A stretch of 5,923 nt of DNA from a bacterium (GTDB lineage: Bacteria > Bacillota_I > Bacilli_A > RFN20 > UBA1709): NCBI GenBank assembly GCA_012511355.1, contig JAAZGG010000138.1, positions 1 to 5,923 on the forward strand. The letters run 5' to 3'. Position numbers and translations under genes: made by a program. Positions 1 through 5,414 of this stretch are shown here, one piece after another. Position 1 is the stretch's first letter; every line of letters starts with the position of its first letter. The notes under the pieces are model-generated. The model worked only from the letters and a program-made list of their open reading frames with translations, was not told where the DNA came from and searched no databases.

Positions 1-1087
1 CCATATGGCCAAAAGTCGCGGTTTTTTGGTAAATAGGTCTTCTTAAATCTAAACTTTCAATAATGCCTTTTGGTGTTAGTTTAAAGAATTTATCAATTGC
101 TTCACTGATGATTTCATCGCTGACTTTCGCTGTTTTAAAAGTTTTGAAAGAAACAGAAATTGGTTCAGAAATTCCGATGGAATAAGAAAGTTGGATCTCC
201 AGTTTTTTAGCTGCTCCTGCAGCAACAAGATTTTTAGCGATATAGCGAGCCATATAGGCAGCACTGCGATCAACTTTGGTTGGGTCTTTACCACTAAACG
301 ACCCGCCTCCATGTCGTGAATAACCACCATAAGTGTCTACAATAATCTTTCGACCTGTAAGACCGGTGTCGGCAGCAGGACCGCCGATTACAAAGCGTCC
401 GGTAGGATTGATGAGCACACGATAATCACCTTCTAGGTGATTCTTCTCAACTAACTCCTTGATAATTACATTCTTTATATAGTTTTTAAAAGCCTGAAAT
501 TGCTCACTATCTAATGGCTGGTGCTGACAGGACAGCAAAATAGTATGAATTTTTGGATTGTCATAATCTTCATAGTCAACAGTAATTTGACCTTTCATAT
601 CCGGTAGCGCCCATTTGAATTCTCCACTGCGCCGTTTGTCATCGGTGATTTTCATTAATTCATGGGCAAGATAGATAGGCAGTGGCATATAGGTTGGGGT
701 TTCAGCGACAGCAAAGCCATACATGGAACCCTGATCGCCAGCCCCGATTTCATCGTTCTCAAGTTTAACTCCAAGGGCAATATCAGCTGATTGCTCCTGA
801 ATTTTAACGATAATTTGACAAGTATCGGGATTTATACCACTCTCTTCATCGTGATAACCGATGTTTTTAATGACAGTACGGGCGATGCCCTCATAATCAA
901 TTTCCCCGATATTTCCAGTTATTTCTCCACCGATAACCAAAAATTGACGCGTGATAAAACATTCGCAAGCAACATAAGCATTGCGATCTCGTCTTAAACA
1001 TTCATCTAAGATAGCATCGGATATTTGATCACAAATTTTATCAGGATGTCCTGGTCCTACTGATTCAGATGTGAATAATCTTTTCAA
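1..1087 (-). CDS. metK: S-adenosylmethionine synthetase (methionine adenosyltransferase), 3' end cut off by window edge
   Basis: This cytoplasmic enzyme makes S-adenosylmethionine from ATP and L-methionine, releasing phosphate and pyrophosphate. I translated 362 codons. The N-terminus reads KRLFTSESVGPGHPDKICDQ, with the ATP-binding GPGHPDK at residues 11-17. The family signatures GAGDQG and GGGSFSGKD (usually GGGAFSGKD) follow in the middle and C-terminal thirds, then DPTKVDRSAAY. The last visible residues are QKTATFGHM, so roughly 25-40 residues of the C-terminus lie outside the window. The start is TTG at 1087-1085. A strong Shine-Dalgarno AAGGAAGGAGG (1106-1096) lies 8 nt upstream, and the conserved N-terminus begins exactly here with no ATG option. 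Expression is controlled by the SAM-I riboswitch and terminator directly upstream, a standard feedback arrangement for metK in Bacillota. The assignment is secure. Confidence 0.97.
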   Translation of the reverse strand, partial: MKRLFTSESVGPGHPDKICDQISDAILDECLRRDRNAYVACECFITRQFLVIGGEITGNIGEIDYEGIARTVIKNIGYHDEESGINPDTCQIIVKIQEQSADIALGVKLENDEIGAGDQGSMYGFAVAETPTYMPLPIYLAHELMKITDDKRRSGEFKWALPDMKGQITVDYEDYDNPKIHTILLSCQHQPLDSEQFQAFKNYIKNVIIKELVEKNHLEGDYRVLINPTGRFVIGGPAADTGLTGRKIIVDTYGGYSRHGGGSFSGKDPTKVDRSAAYMARYIAKNLVAAGAAKKLEIQLSYSIGISEPISVSFKTFKTAKVSDEIISEAIDKFFKLTPKGIIESLDLRRPIYQKTATFGHM

Positions 1088-1095
1088 AATAAAAA

Positions 1096-1106
1096 CCTCC
1101 TTCCTT
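1096..1106 (-). promoter_or_regulatory. Strong ribosome binding site deciding the TTG start of metK
   Basis: On the minus strand the sequence is AAGGAAGGAGG followed by 8 nt and TTG. It supports TTG as the metK start. Its AAGGAAG part (1106-1100) is complementary to CTTCCTT at 1139-1133, the same segment used by the leader terminator and antiterminator, so the site might also be occluded in some leader folds. Confidence 0.8.
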
Positions 1107-1118
1107 AGTTTTTTTAAC

Positions 1119-1142
1119 AAAAAACTTCCCTGAAGGAAGCCT
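1119..1142 (-). terminator. Riboswitch-controlled intrinsic terminator in the metK leader
   Basis: On the minus strand CTTCC (1139-1135) pairs with GGAAG (1129-1125), extended by two or three G-U/A-U pairs, and is followed directly by six U (1124-1119). An alternative antiterminator is visible: GGAAGC (1160-1155) pairs perfectly with GCTTCC (1140-1135), so the two stems share one strand and exclude each other. The antiterminator strand abuts and slightly overlaps the 3' half of the riboswitch P1 stem, as expected for a SAM-OFF switch. Confidence 0.85.
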
Positions 1143-1159
1143 GTAGTAAATCTTGCTTC

Positions 1160-1262
1160 CTCTTATTGTTCAAGCATCGCTTGCTAGGGATTGAGCACCT
1201 TCTTCTAATGAAGGGTTGCTACCAGGTCATTGATTCCCTCATCTACTGGTTCTTAATAAGAG
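1160..1262 (-). ncRNA. SAM-I (S-box) riboswitch aptamer upstream of metK
   Basis: The aptamer is closed by an 8-bp P1 stem, CTCTTATT (1262-1255) with AATAAGAG (1167-1160). Inside it, ACCAG (1250-1246) and CTGGT (1225-1221) form a P2 arm that holds the GAGGGA segment. The hallmark GCAACC (1219-1214) opens P3, which closes with GAAGG and continues into AAGGTGCTCAATCCC. P4 is CAAGC-GAT-GCTTG (1183-1171). The order and conserved blocks match the SAM-I class. SAM binding should stabilise P1, release the terminator strand and stop transcription before metK. The cognate gene immediately downstream agrees with this. Confidence 0.95.
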
Positions 1263-1283
1263 TCGTTTTTTGTCTGCCCTATC

Positions 1284-1312
1284 ATTATAAAAACTTAACC
1301 TAAGTTTGTCAA
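1284..1312 (-). promoter_or_regulatory. Consensus sigma-A promoter of the metK leader
   Basis: The -35 box is TTGACA (1312-1307) and the -10 box is TATAAT (1289-1284), with a 17-bp spacer. All twelve positions match consensus. Transcription should begin near 1277, about 15 nt before P1 of the riboswitch. The -35 box lies inside the last codons of the upstream gene, so that gene and metK overlap at promoter level. Confidence 0.92.
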
Positions 1313-1765
1313 CTCGCATAAGTCTTGGTAAAGGCTTTGGGTTGTATCTACCTGATTTTGATTAAAAACTAGGTAAGTATCATTGTATTTTATCACGATA
1401 AAAGCTGGGACCTGATTATAGGTAAAGCGATTATAAGTCCCATATTCACTGCATTTATAACTTCCTAAATCTAAGCCACCAATGGGTGAATTAATCCCCA
1501 TAACCTTGCTAGAACTTGGCAAATCAGTAGTAAGGCTTAGACTTTGAATATCTTGATATTTGATTTCGTGTTTATAAATAAGCGAACTGACAGTGATTTT
1601 TTCATCATCTAGTTTCGCCTTTACACCACTTAGTTTGGGGGCAAAAAGCAAAGTTAGGGCTAAAATAACGATAATAGCCCCTGAAATTATGCTTACGCGT
1701 TTGGCTATTGGATCATCATTTTTCCCATAACGTTTACGATTTTTAATCTTTTGAAAAAGTGACAC
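1295..1765 (-). CDS. Small single-pass membrane protein with a probable bacterial PH-like domain
   Basis: This 156-residue protein has a basic N-terminus (KIKNRKRYGK), one predicted transmembrane helix at about residues 24-43, and a soluble C-terminal domain at about 55-150. The domain pattern has short strands, a GGLDLGSYK turn near residue 100, then Y-G-x-Y-x-R-F and PAFIVIKYNDTYLVFN before a final helix. From memory this recalls the bacterial pleckstrin-homology-like families fused to membrane helices, such as bPH_5 (PF10882). This is pattern recognition, not a search result, and no specific substrate can be named. The start is GTG at 1765-1763, with AGAGG about 9 nt upstream. It begins after the terminator of the preceding unit, so it probably has its own promoter, but I found no convincing -35/-10 pair. 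Its last codons contain the -35 box of metK. Confidence 0.8.
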   Translation of the reverse strand: MSLFQKIKNRKRYGKNDDPIAKRVSIISGAIIVILALTLLFAPKLSGVKAKLDDEKITVSSLIYKHEIKYQDIQSLSLTTDLPSSSKVMGINSPIGGLDLGSYKCSEYGTYNRFTYNQVPAFIVIKYNDTYLVFNQNQVDTTQSLYQDLCELTNLG

Positions 1766-1830
1766 TGCTTCTTACCTCTACTTCTATGTAACTAATTCTA
1801 ACATTTTTTCAAAAGAAAGAATATATTAAA

Positions 1831-1854
1831 AGAAAAGAGATACGAAGTATCTCT
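1831..1854 (-). terminator. Intrinsic terminator ending the sdpR-sdpI-dusB-318aa unit
   Basis: On the minus strand AGAGATAC (1854-1847) pairs perfectly with GTATCTCT (1843-1836) across a three-base TTC loop. It is followed by a T-rich tract (TTTTCTTTT). The stem begins right after the TAG stop at 1857-1855. It is modest in GC but has eight perfect pairs, a tight loop and a U-rich tail. Confidence 0.8.
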
Positions 1855-2811
1855 CTATTCAGTATTGGTAATTAAATTTACTTTATGATTTTCTAAGCCA
1901 TTTGGACCTAGAAGTTTATTTCCCGTCACGACTTTATCGGCATCAACATCGGCCGTTCCAATTTTACCCATATTAGAAATCAGATGTTCTAAGGCATCAC
2001 CAATATACTCATTGACCGTTTTTTCACTATCATCGCCCCCACCACCAGAGATCTGGTTAGCAAGAACAGTAAATATGGCACTTGATAAGGCATTATCACT
2101 ATCATTGATAGTGATTTTCTTATGAGTACTGACAAGTTTGCCATTAGTATCAGCGGTAACTGTTAGGTAGCTGACGACATAAATGCGTTCAGGAATGGTA
2201 ATAAAGGATTTCAAAGCCCCTAGCGCGTTTTCAATATCTTCCACAAAAGAGGCGGTTTTAATACCGATAACCGTGCGCGTTTCACTCTCAGTTGAGGATT
2301 TAGTTAAGGTGAAAACGCTTAGCGAAGCATCCATATCACAGAGAAACTTGACCGCATCATCTTCAACAGAGCTGGCTTCTTCACTGCCCTGTTCAATGAT
2401 TTTATTAAAAATAAAGGCTAAAGTGGTATCTTCATATTGAAGCAAATATTCTTTATCGTAGGTTACGGTAGTACTGACAATATCTAGATAGTTGGGCTCT
2501 TCACCTTCAGTGGTGCTGGTGATACTGCTCTTCTCAAATTTAGCTTCCGCTTTTGGCTCTTCTGTTTCATTATCAGGGGAATTTACTAGGATTTTTTCTT
2601 CATCGGGGGAAGCTACATCTTTAATTAATCTAAGGATCTCTTTAATTTTGACATCGGCTAAGTCCATTTCTCTTAAGGTTTTACCTGAAACTAAGGGAGT
2701 ATCGGCTAGTCCGAGGGTGGCTGGTGTCATATTGGAAACGACTATAACTCCCGCTCCAAGAATGACGACAATAACAATTAAGAAAATCAACAGTTTTTTT
2801 AGTAATTTCAT
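1855..2811 (-). CDS. Membrane-anchored extracytoplasmic protein of unknown function, 318 aa
   Basis: I do not recognise this protein. It has a short basic start (MKLLKK), one hydrophobic helix at about residues 7-26, and no lipobox, so an N-terminally anchored protein facing outward is likely. Residues 28-66 form a conserved-looking segment (TPATLGLADTPLVSGKTLRE, then an amphipathic helix). Residues 67-107 are an acidic Glu/Pro/Ser-rich linker. Residues 108-255 alternate predicted strands and helices, including DTTLAFIFNKIIE and ERIYVVSYLTVTA. A Gly/Asp loop (ISGGGGDDSEK, 254-264) leads to a C-terminal helical part. There is one cysteine (158) and no obvious catalytic motif. The strand-then-helix pattern vaguely recalls periplasmic-type lipid-transfer or YpmS/DUF2140-like folds, which is speculation. 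ATG 2811 has AAAGGAG 7 nt upstream. The gene lies 41 nt after dusB with no terminator between them, so co-transcription is likely. It ends in TAG. Confidence 0.85.
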   Translation of the reverse strand: MKLLKKLLIFLIVIVVILGAGVIVVSNMTPATLGLADTPLVSGKTLREMDLADVKIKEILRLIKDVASPDEEKILVNSPDNETEEPKAEAKFEKSSITSTTEGEEPNYLDIVSTTVTYDKEYLLQYEDTTLAFIFNKIIEQGSEEASSVEDDAVKFLCDMDASLSVFTLTKSSTESETRTVIGIKTASFVEDIENALGALKSFITIPERIYVVSYLTVTADTNGKLVSTHKKITINDSDNALSSAIFTVLANQISGGGGDDSEKTVNEYIGDALEHLISNMGKIGTADVDADKVVTGNKLLGPNGLENHKVNLITNTE

Positions 2812-2852
2812 AAATTTACTCCTTTGTACACATACTTTGTGACACGATGTAT

Positions 2853-3818
2853 CTATAATTTGACTTTTTCAAGGATTTTTTCAAGTTCTTCGTAACTTTG
2901 GATTTGATTCAACTCTCCGCGCAGTTTGGCGGCGCCTTTGAAGGCCTTTAAATAGAAAGTTGCTAAACCGCGCATCTCATGTAGGGCGATTCTTTCATTA
3001 TCGTAGTAGACACTGAGCCGTTTAGCGTGTTCTAGGCACATTGCAAGGCGCTGTTTAGGGGTAGGGGGTGGAATTAGCTTACCTTCCTCAAAATATGCGA
3101 CACAGGCGCTAAAAAGCCAGGGATTGCCTATGGCCCCTCTAGCAATCATGACGGCATCACAGCCCGTTTCTTTTAACATTCTCTTAGCATCTTCTAAACT
3201 ATAAACATCTCCATTTCCGATTACAGGTATCTTAACCTGCTCTTTTACTTTTTTAATATAAGTCCAATCAGCCTTGCCACCATACATCTGTGAGCGCGTT
3301 CTCGCGTGAACAGCGATGGCTTTTACACCGGCTTTTTCCATGAGTTTTGCCATTTCTACAACATTGATGCATTCAGCATCAAAACCCAAACGTAGTTTAA
3401 CGGTAACTGGCTTTTTAACCGCTTTAACAATTGCTTTTACTAATTCAAAGGTCTTAGGTGGATCTAATAATAACTTGGCTCCTGCCCCAGCCTTTAACAC
3501 CTTACTTACCGGACAACCTAGATTGATGTCAATGATATCACAGTCGCAGTCTTTATCAAGAATTTTAGCGGCTTGGACCATGGTAGATAAATCGGAACCA
3601 AATAACTGCATACTGACAGGATGCTCATTGGGGCTTATTTTTAACATATCGTAGGTCTTTTGATTGTTGAAACAGAGAGCCTTATCGCTGACCATTTCCG
3701 CATAGACTAAGGCGGCCCCATGTTCGACGGCAATTTCTCGATAAACTAGGTTGCTTATCCCCGCCATCGGAGCGGCAATAATAGGATTCCTAAGCCTAAT
3801 ATCCCCGATTTTAAGCAT
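2853..3818 (-). CDS. dusB: tRNA-dihydrouridine synthase, DusB type
   Basis: This FMN enzyme uses NADPH to reduce uridine to dihydrouridine in tRNA. The 321 residues match the usual family length. The TIM-barrel part spans about residues 1-240. It opens with [18 protein letters not shown], then VSMQLFG (Gln71, expected at the FMN), DIINLGCP-type motif [11 protein letters not shown] with catalytic Cys102, VTVKLRLG (Lys141), AVHARTR (His171), PVIGNGDV and [14 protein letters not shown], which binds the FMN phosphate. The C-terminal helical domain (about 245-321) fits the tRNA-binding region. ATG 3818 overlaps the end of the sdpI frame by 8 nt (ATGCTTAA) and has its own GAGG site 7 nt upstream, which suggests translational coupling. 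In many Bacilli dusB lies a few genes after ftsH and before lysS. Here lysS is replaced downstream by a gene of unknown function. The subfamily name DusB is less certain than the Dus assignment. Confidence 0.95.
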   Translation of the reverse strand: MLKIGDIRLRNPIIAAPMAGISNLVYREIAVEHGAALVYAEMVSDKALCFNNQKTYDMLKISPNEHPVSMQLFGSDLSTMVQAAKILDKDCDCDIIDINLGCPVSKVLKAGAGAKLLLDPPKTFELVKAIVKAVKKPVTVKLRLGFDAECINVVEMAKLMEKAGVKAIAVHARTRSQMYGGKADWTYIKKVKEQVKIPVIGNGDVYSLEDAKRMLKETGCDAVMIARGAIGNPWLFSACVAYFEEGKLIPPPTPKQRLAMCLEHAKRLSVYYDNERIALHEMRGLATFYLKAFKGAAKLRGELNQIQSYEELEKILEKVKL

Positions 3819-4464
3819 CTTTTTTCCTCTTAATTAAATAACGATGATAGAAGTAAGCATAGATATTGGGTAATAATAAGCAGAGGATAAAGAATAGTAA
3901 AACTAGCCAAAGATTGTAATCTTTAGGAACGAGAATCATAAAAATGGTAGCCAGGCCACTAATAAGCCAGACATAACCACCAAAACGATGGGTTTTACGC
4001 CAGATTTTTGGATTGCTCATGGTCCAAGGATTATAGATAGCTAAGGGCATGCCCTTTTTAAAACGGGGCATAAAATTACCGATTAATAGCAAGAGAAAGC
4101 CAAAGCAAGCCAGGCAGAGATTATAAAGAGAAACATGGTAATCAAGCCAACTGCAAAGGGCAAATATCTGCATAAAAAGCAAAGTTGAACAACTGATAAC
4201 GATGATATTGCGATAAGAGTTTGGATTAACCAGTTTTTCTTCCTTAGCAATCAATTGATAAAAAAGAGGCAAAAAAGAAAGTAAAAAGCCGGCGGCCTAA
4301 GTAAGAATTGGTAAAATGAAAGCCGCTTTTTCCTTGGAAAGCGCGGTAGAACTCACAAAAACCAGCTCTTCTTCAAGATGCGGATAAGCCAAGATTGTGA
4401 TGATGAAGGATATTAAACAAATTATGGCTGCAAAAAGCAGGTTTTTTAAGATAACTTTTGTCAT
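3811..4464 (-). pseudogene. sdpI: SdpI-like immunity/signalling membrane protein interrupted by an in-frame TAG
   Basis: In Bacillus subtilis SdpI is a polytopic membrane protein that protects against the SDP killing peptide and sequesters the repressor SdpR. Here the frame from ATG 4464 to TAA 3811 has 217 codons, close to the 207 residues of B. subtilis SdpI, but codon 56 (4299-4297) is TAG. The first part (MTKVILKN, then a hydrophobic helix) corresponds to the N-terminal DUF1648-like segment. The second part carries the SdpI/YfhL signature: GNFMPRFKKGMPLAIYNPWT followed by WRKTHRFGG, flanked by hydrophobic helices. Sequence on both sides of the TAG stays in the same frame, with hydrophobic ILPIL before and FLLSFLPLFY after. 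The start has AGGAGG 6 nt upstream, and its ATGA overlaps the sdpR stop. No Shine-Dalgarno precedes the downstream part, so restart looks weak. A recent nonsense mutation, a base error in the assembly, or readthrough are possible. Confidence 0.85.
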
Positions 4465-4742
4465 TTTTTGCCTCCTATTAAACTCATTATCCAATGAAGA
4501 ACGTCTTCCAAGACGGTTGTATTTAGTTCGTAGTAGATAAATTTTCCCTCTTGCTGCCCGCTTATTAAACGCGCCTTTTCTAAAACGGATAGATGGTGAG
4601 AGATGCTAGCTTGGGGCAAAGGAAAATGGGCTGCGATTTCACCAGCAGCTAGTCTACCCTCTTTTTTTAGCAGATCAATAATCTTGCGACGTGTTGAATC
4701 CGCTAAAGCTTTTAAGATAGTGGGATTCCCCTCTTTTTCCAT
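4461..4742 (-). CDS. sdpR: ArsR-family winged-helix repressor, SdpR-like
   Basis: This 93-residue DNA-binding protein is almost entirely a winged helix-turn-helix. It has ILKALADSTRRKIIDLL (9-25), the turn LAAGEIAAHF (31-40), the recognition helix region QASISHHLSVLEKARLI (44-60) and the wing GKFIYYELNTTV. It contains no cysteine, so it lacks the metal site of classical ArsR/SmtB sensors. Its closest recalled relative is B. subtilis SdpR, which represses its own sdpRI operon until SdpI holds it at the membrane. The neighbouring gene is SdpI-like and the stop/start overlap (ATGA) is typical of that pair, which supports the name. ATG 4742 has GAGGG 6 nt upstream. TGA is the stop. A palindrome over its -10 box is a likely operator. 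Confidence 0.93.
   Translation of the reverse strand: MEKEGNPTILKALADSTRRKIIDLLKKEGRLAAGEIAAHFPLPQASISHHLSVLEKARLISGQQEGKFIYYELNTTVLEDVLHWIMSLIGGKK
4462..4476 (-). promoter_or_regulatory. Ribosome binding site of sdpI, overlapping the sdpR stop
   Basis: On the minus strand AGGAGG is followed by 6 nt and ATGA, where ATG starts sdpI and TGA ends sdpR. This fixes the sdpI start at 4464 rather than at an upstream in-frame TTG (4494) that lacks such a site. It implies coupled translation of repressor and membrane partner. Confidence 0.85.
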
Positions 4743-4760
4743 CCTTTACCCTCTCTTTTT

Positions 4761-4777
4761 AATTATTATAAATAATT
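4761..4777. promoter_or_regulatory. Perfect 7-bp inverted repeat over the sdpR -10 box, candidate operator
   Basis: AATTATT (4761-4767) and AATAATT (4771-4777) form a perfect dyad around a 3-nt centre. It covers the whole -10 hexamer (4770-4765). A dimeric ArsR-type regulator bound here would block RNA polymerase, consistent with autorepression. In such AT-rich DNA a chance palindrome is possible. Confidence 0.55.
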
Positions 4778-4793
4778 TTACAAACCCTTTCAA
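4765..4793 (-). promoter_or_regulatory. Sigma-A promoter of the sdpR-sdpI-dusB unit
   Basis: TTGAAA (4793-4788) lies 17 bp from TATAAT (4770-4765). The -35 box matches five of six and the -10 box all six consensus positions. It is about 22 nt upstream of the sdpR start, leaving room for a short leader with GAGGG. I see no internal terminator before 1854, so it probably serves four genes. Confidence 0.85.
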
Positions 4794-4827
4794 CCGAGGT
4801 GTAATTTGTCAAAAAGAGCTTTTAAAA

Positions 4828-5169
4828 TTAACGAATTTCCTTATTATAGGTAATCTTGCCGATTGTGATAGTTTTTGCCTGCTTATCCTCTTTAAAACTA
4901 TAAGTATTAGTGGTTTCTACCCCATCTTTTTCCTTAAAAGTGATGGTAATTTGATCTTTTTCTAGCGAGTACTTCCCTTCTTTGTGTGTCAATACACCAT
5001 TGCTATAATACCTAGCGGAAATATTATCGCCAGTAAAAGTATAAAAAGTCCCCGCTGTTTGGATATCACCGATGTAGTAAGTTCCACTAAGTCTAGGACC
5101 ACAGGCACAAATTAATAATAGTAGTAAAGTAAGAAACGTTGATAAAAATAATCTTTTTACTCTTTTCAT
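4828..5169 (-). CDS. Small lipoprotein of unknown function, 113 aa
   Basis: The N-terminus (MKRVKRLFLSTF, then a leucine-rich core) ends in the lipobox ICAC with Cys23 as the expected lipidation site, so the mature protein of about 91 residues should be anchored on the outer face of the membrane. After Cys-Gly-Pro it reads SGTYYIGDIQTAGTFYTFTG, later EGKYSLEKDQITITF, and then TNTYSFKEDKQAKTITIG. This repeated strand pattern suggests a small beta-barrel or beta-sandwich, similar in style to short lipoproteins with 'GTYY…EGKYS' motifs seen in Bacillota. No function can be assigned. ATG 5169 has GGAG 10 nt upstream and its own promoter. An 85-nt gap follows before sdpR, with no strong terminator, so some readthrough into sdpR is possible. 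Confidence 0.88.
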   Translation of the reverse strand: MKRVKRLFLSTFLTLLLLLICACGPRLSGTYYIGDIQTAGTFYTFTGDNISARYYSNGVLTHKEGKYSLEKDQITITFKEKDGVETTNTYSFKEDKQAKTITIGKITYNKEIR

Positions 5170-5192
5170 TTATGAACGGCTCCTTTGTCTGT

Positions 5193-5221
5193 ATTATACA
5201 AAAACCGCAAAGTTAAGACAA
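5193..5221 (-). promoter_or_regulatory. Sigma-A promoter of the lipoprotein gene
   Basis: TTGTCT (5221-5216) lies 17 bp from a perfect TATAAT (5198-5193). The -10 box lies 23 nt upstream of ATG 5169, giving a very short leader that contains the GGAG site. The -35 box matches four of six consensus positions. Confidence 0.75.
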
Positions 5222-5383
5222 GCAGGAAATCGAGGAAACAGAACTACTAAAAAATACCTAAAAACTACCAAATATCCACTTGATTATTTCAATGTTTTTT
5301 AAGAAAAACACCGATTCTATCAAGGAAATTGAGAATAATGTATTAAAAATTTAAATTATGCTATCGAAATTTTAATTTTCATT
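5222..5383. other. AT-rich intergenic stretch between the ftsH terminator and the lipoprotein promoter
   Basis: No gene is evident here on either strand. Two things are visible. A tandem imperfect 11-bp direct repeat (TAAAAAATACC at 5248-5258, TAAAAACTACC at 5259-5269, 10 of 11 identical) lies about 26 nt upstream of the lipoprotein -35 box. A 7-bp hairpin (TGTTTTT, loop TAAG, AAAAACA) occupies 5293-5310. The rest is A/T-rich without clear structure. Confidence 0.5.
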
Positions 5384-5408
5384 AAAAAAGACGCCTACTG
5401 GCGTCCTT
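5384..5408 (-). terminator. Intrinsic terminator of ftsH
   Basis: On the minus strand GACGCC (5405-5400) and GGCGTC (5395-5390) form a perfect GC-rich stem with loop AGTA, extended by A/G-U pairs, followed by six U (5389-5384). It begins within ten bases after the ftsH TAA stop. Confidence 0.95.
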
Positions 5409-5414
5409 AAATTT

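Noticed and set aside
76..997. Short open frames within metK on other frames (minus 76-330, plus 791-997)
   Set aside because: The metK frame from TTG 1087 covers the region with family signatures throughout; these are frame shadows.
2183..2842. Open frames of 85 and 116 codons on the plus strand opposite the 318-aa gene
   Set aside because: They are antisense to a convincing membrane-anchored protein with a good ribosome site, have no ribosome site of their own that I can see, and give low-complexity Ser/Leu-rich products.
3316..3654. Plus-strand open frame of 112 codons inside dusB
   Set aside because: It lies wholly within the antisense of a gene with a clear catalytic motif and no independent support.
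4270..4272. TTG at 4272 as an independent start making the C-terminal SdpI part a separate gene
   Set aside because: No Shine-Dalgarno precedes it, the frame is continuous with the upstream half, and the upstream half looks like the missing N-terminus of the same family.
4297..4299. Amber codon as evidence of a recoded genetic code
   Set aside because: TAG terminates dusB at a normal family length and the 318-aa gene just before a terminator hairpin, so TAG works as a stop in this genome.
4461..4463. Mollicute-type code with TGA as tryptophan
   Set aside because: TGA ends sdpR exactly where sdpI starts with a strong ribosome site, and the tryptophans I checked in sdpR and dusB are TGG.
4803..4827. 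Possible terminator after the lipoprotein gene (AAAAGCTCTTTTT)
   Set aside because: The stem is short, AU-only at its base and has almost no loop; not enough to call.
4603..4965. Plus-strand open frame of 120 codons across sdpR and the lipoprotein gene
   Set aside because: It is antisense to two supported genes and their promoter; its product resembles no protein family.
5293..5310. 7-bp hairpin TGTTTTT-TAAG-AAAAACA in the ftsH-lipoprotein gap
   Set aside because: It is nearly all A-T, lies after a much stronger terminator and is not near a promoter; likely chance in AT-rich DNA.
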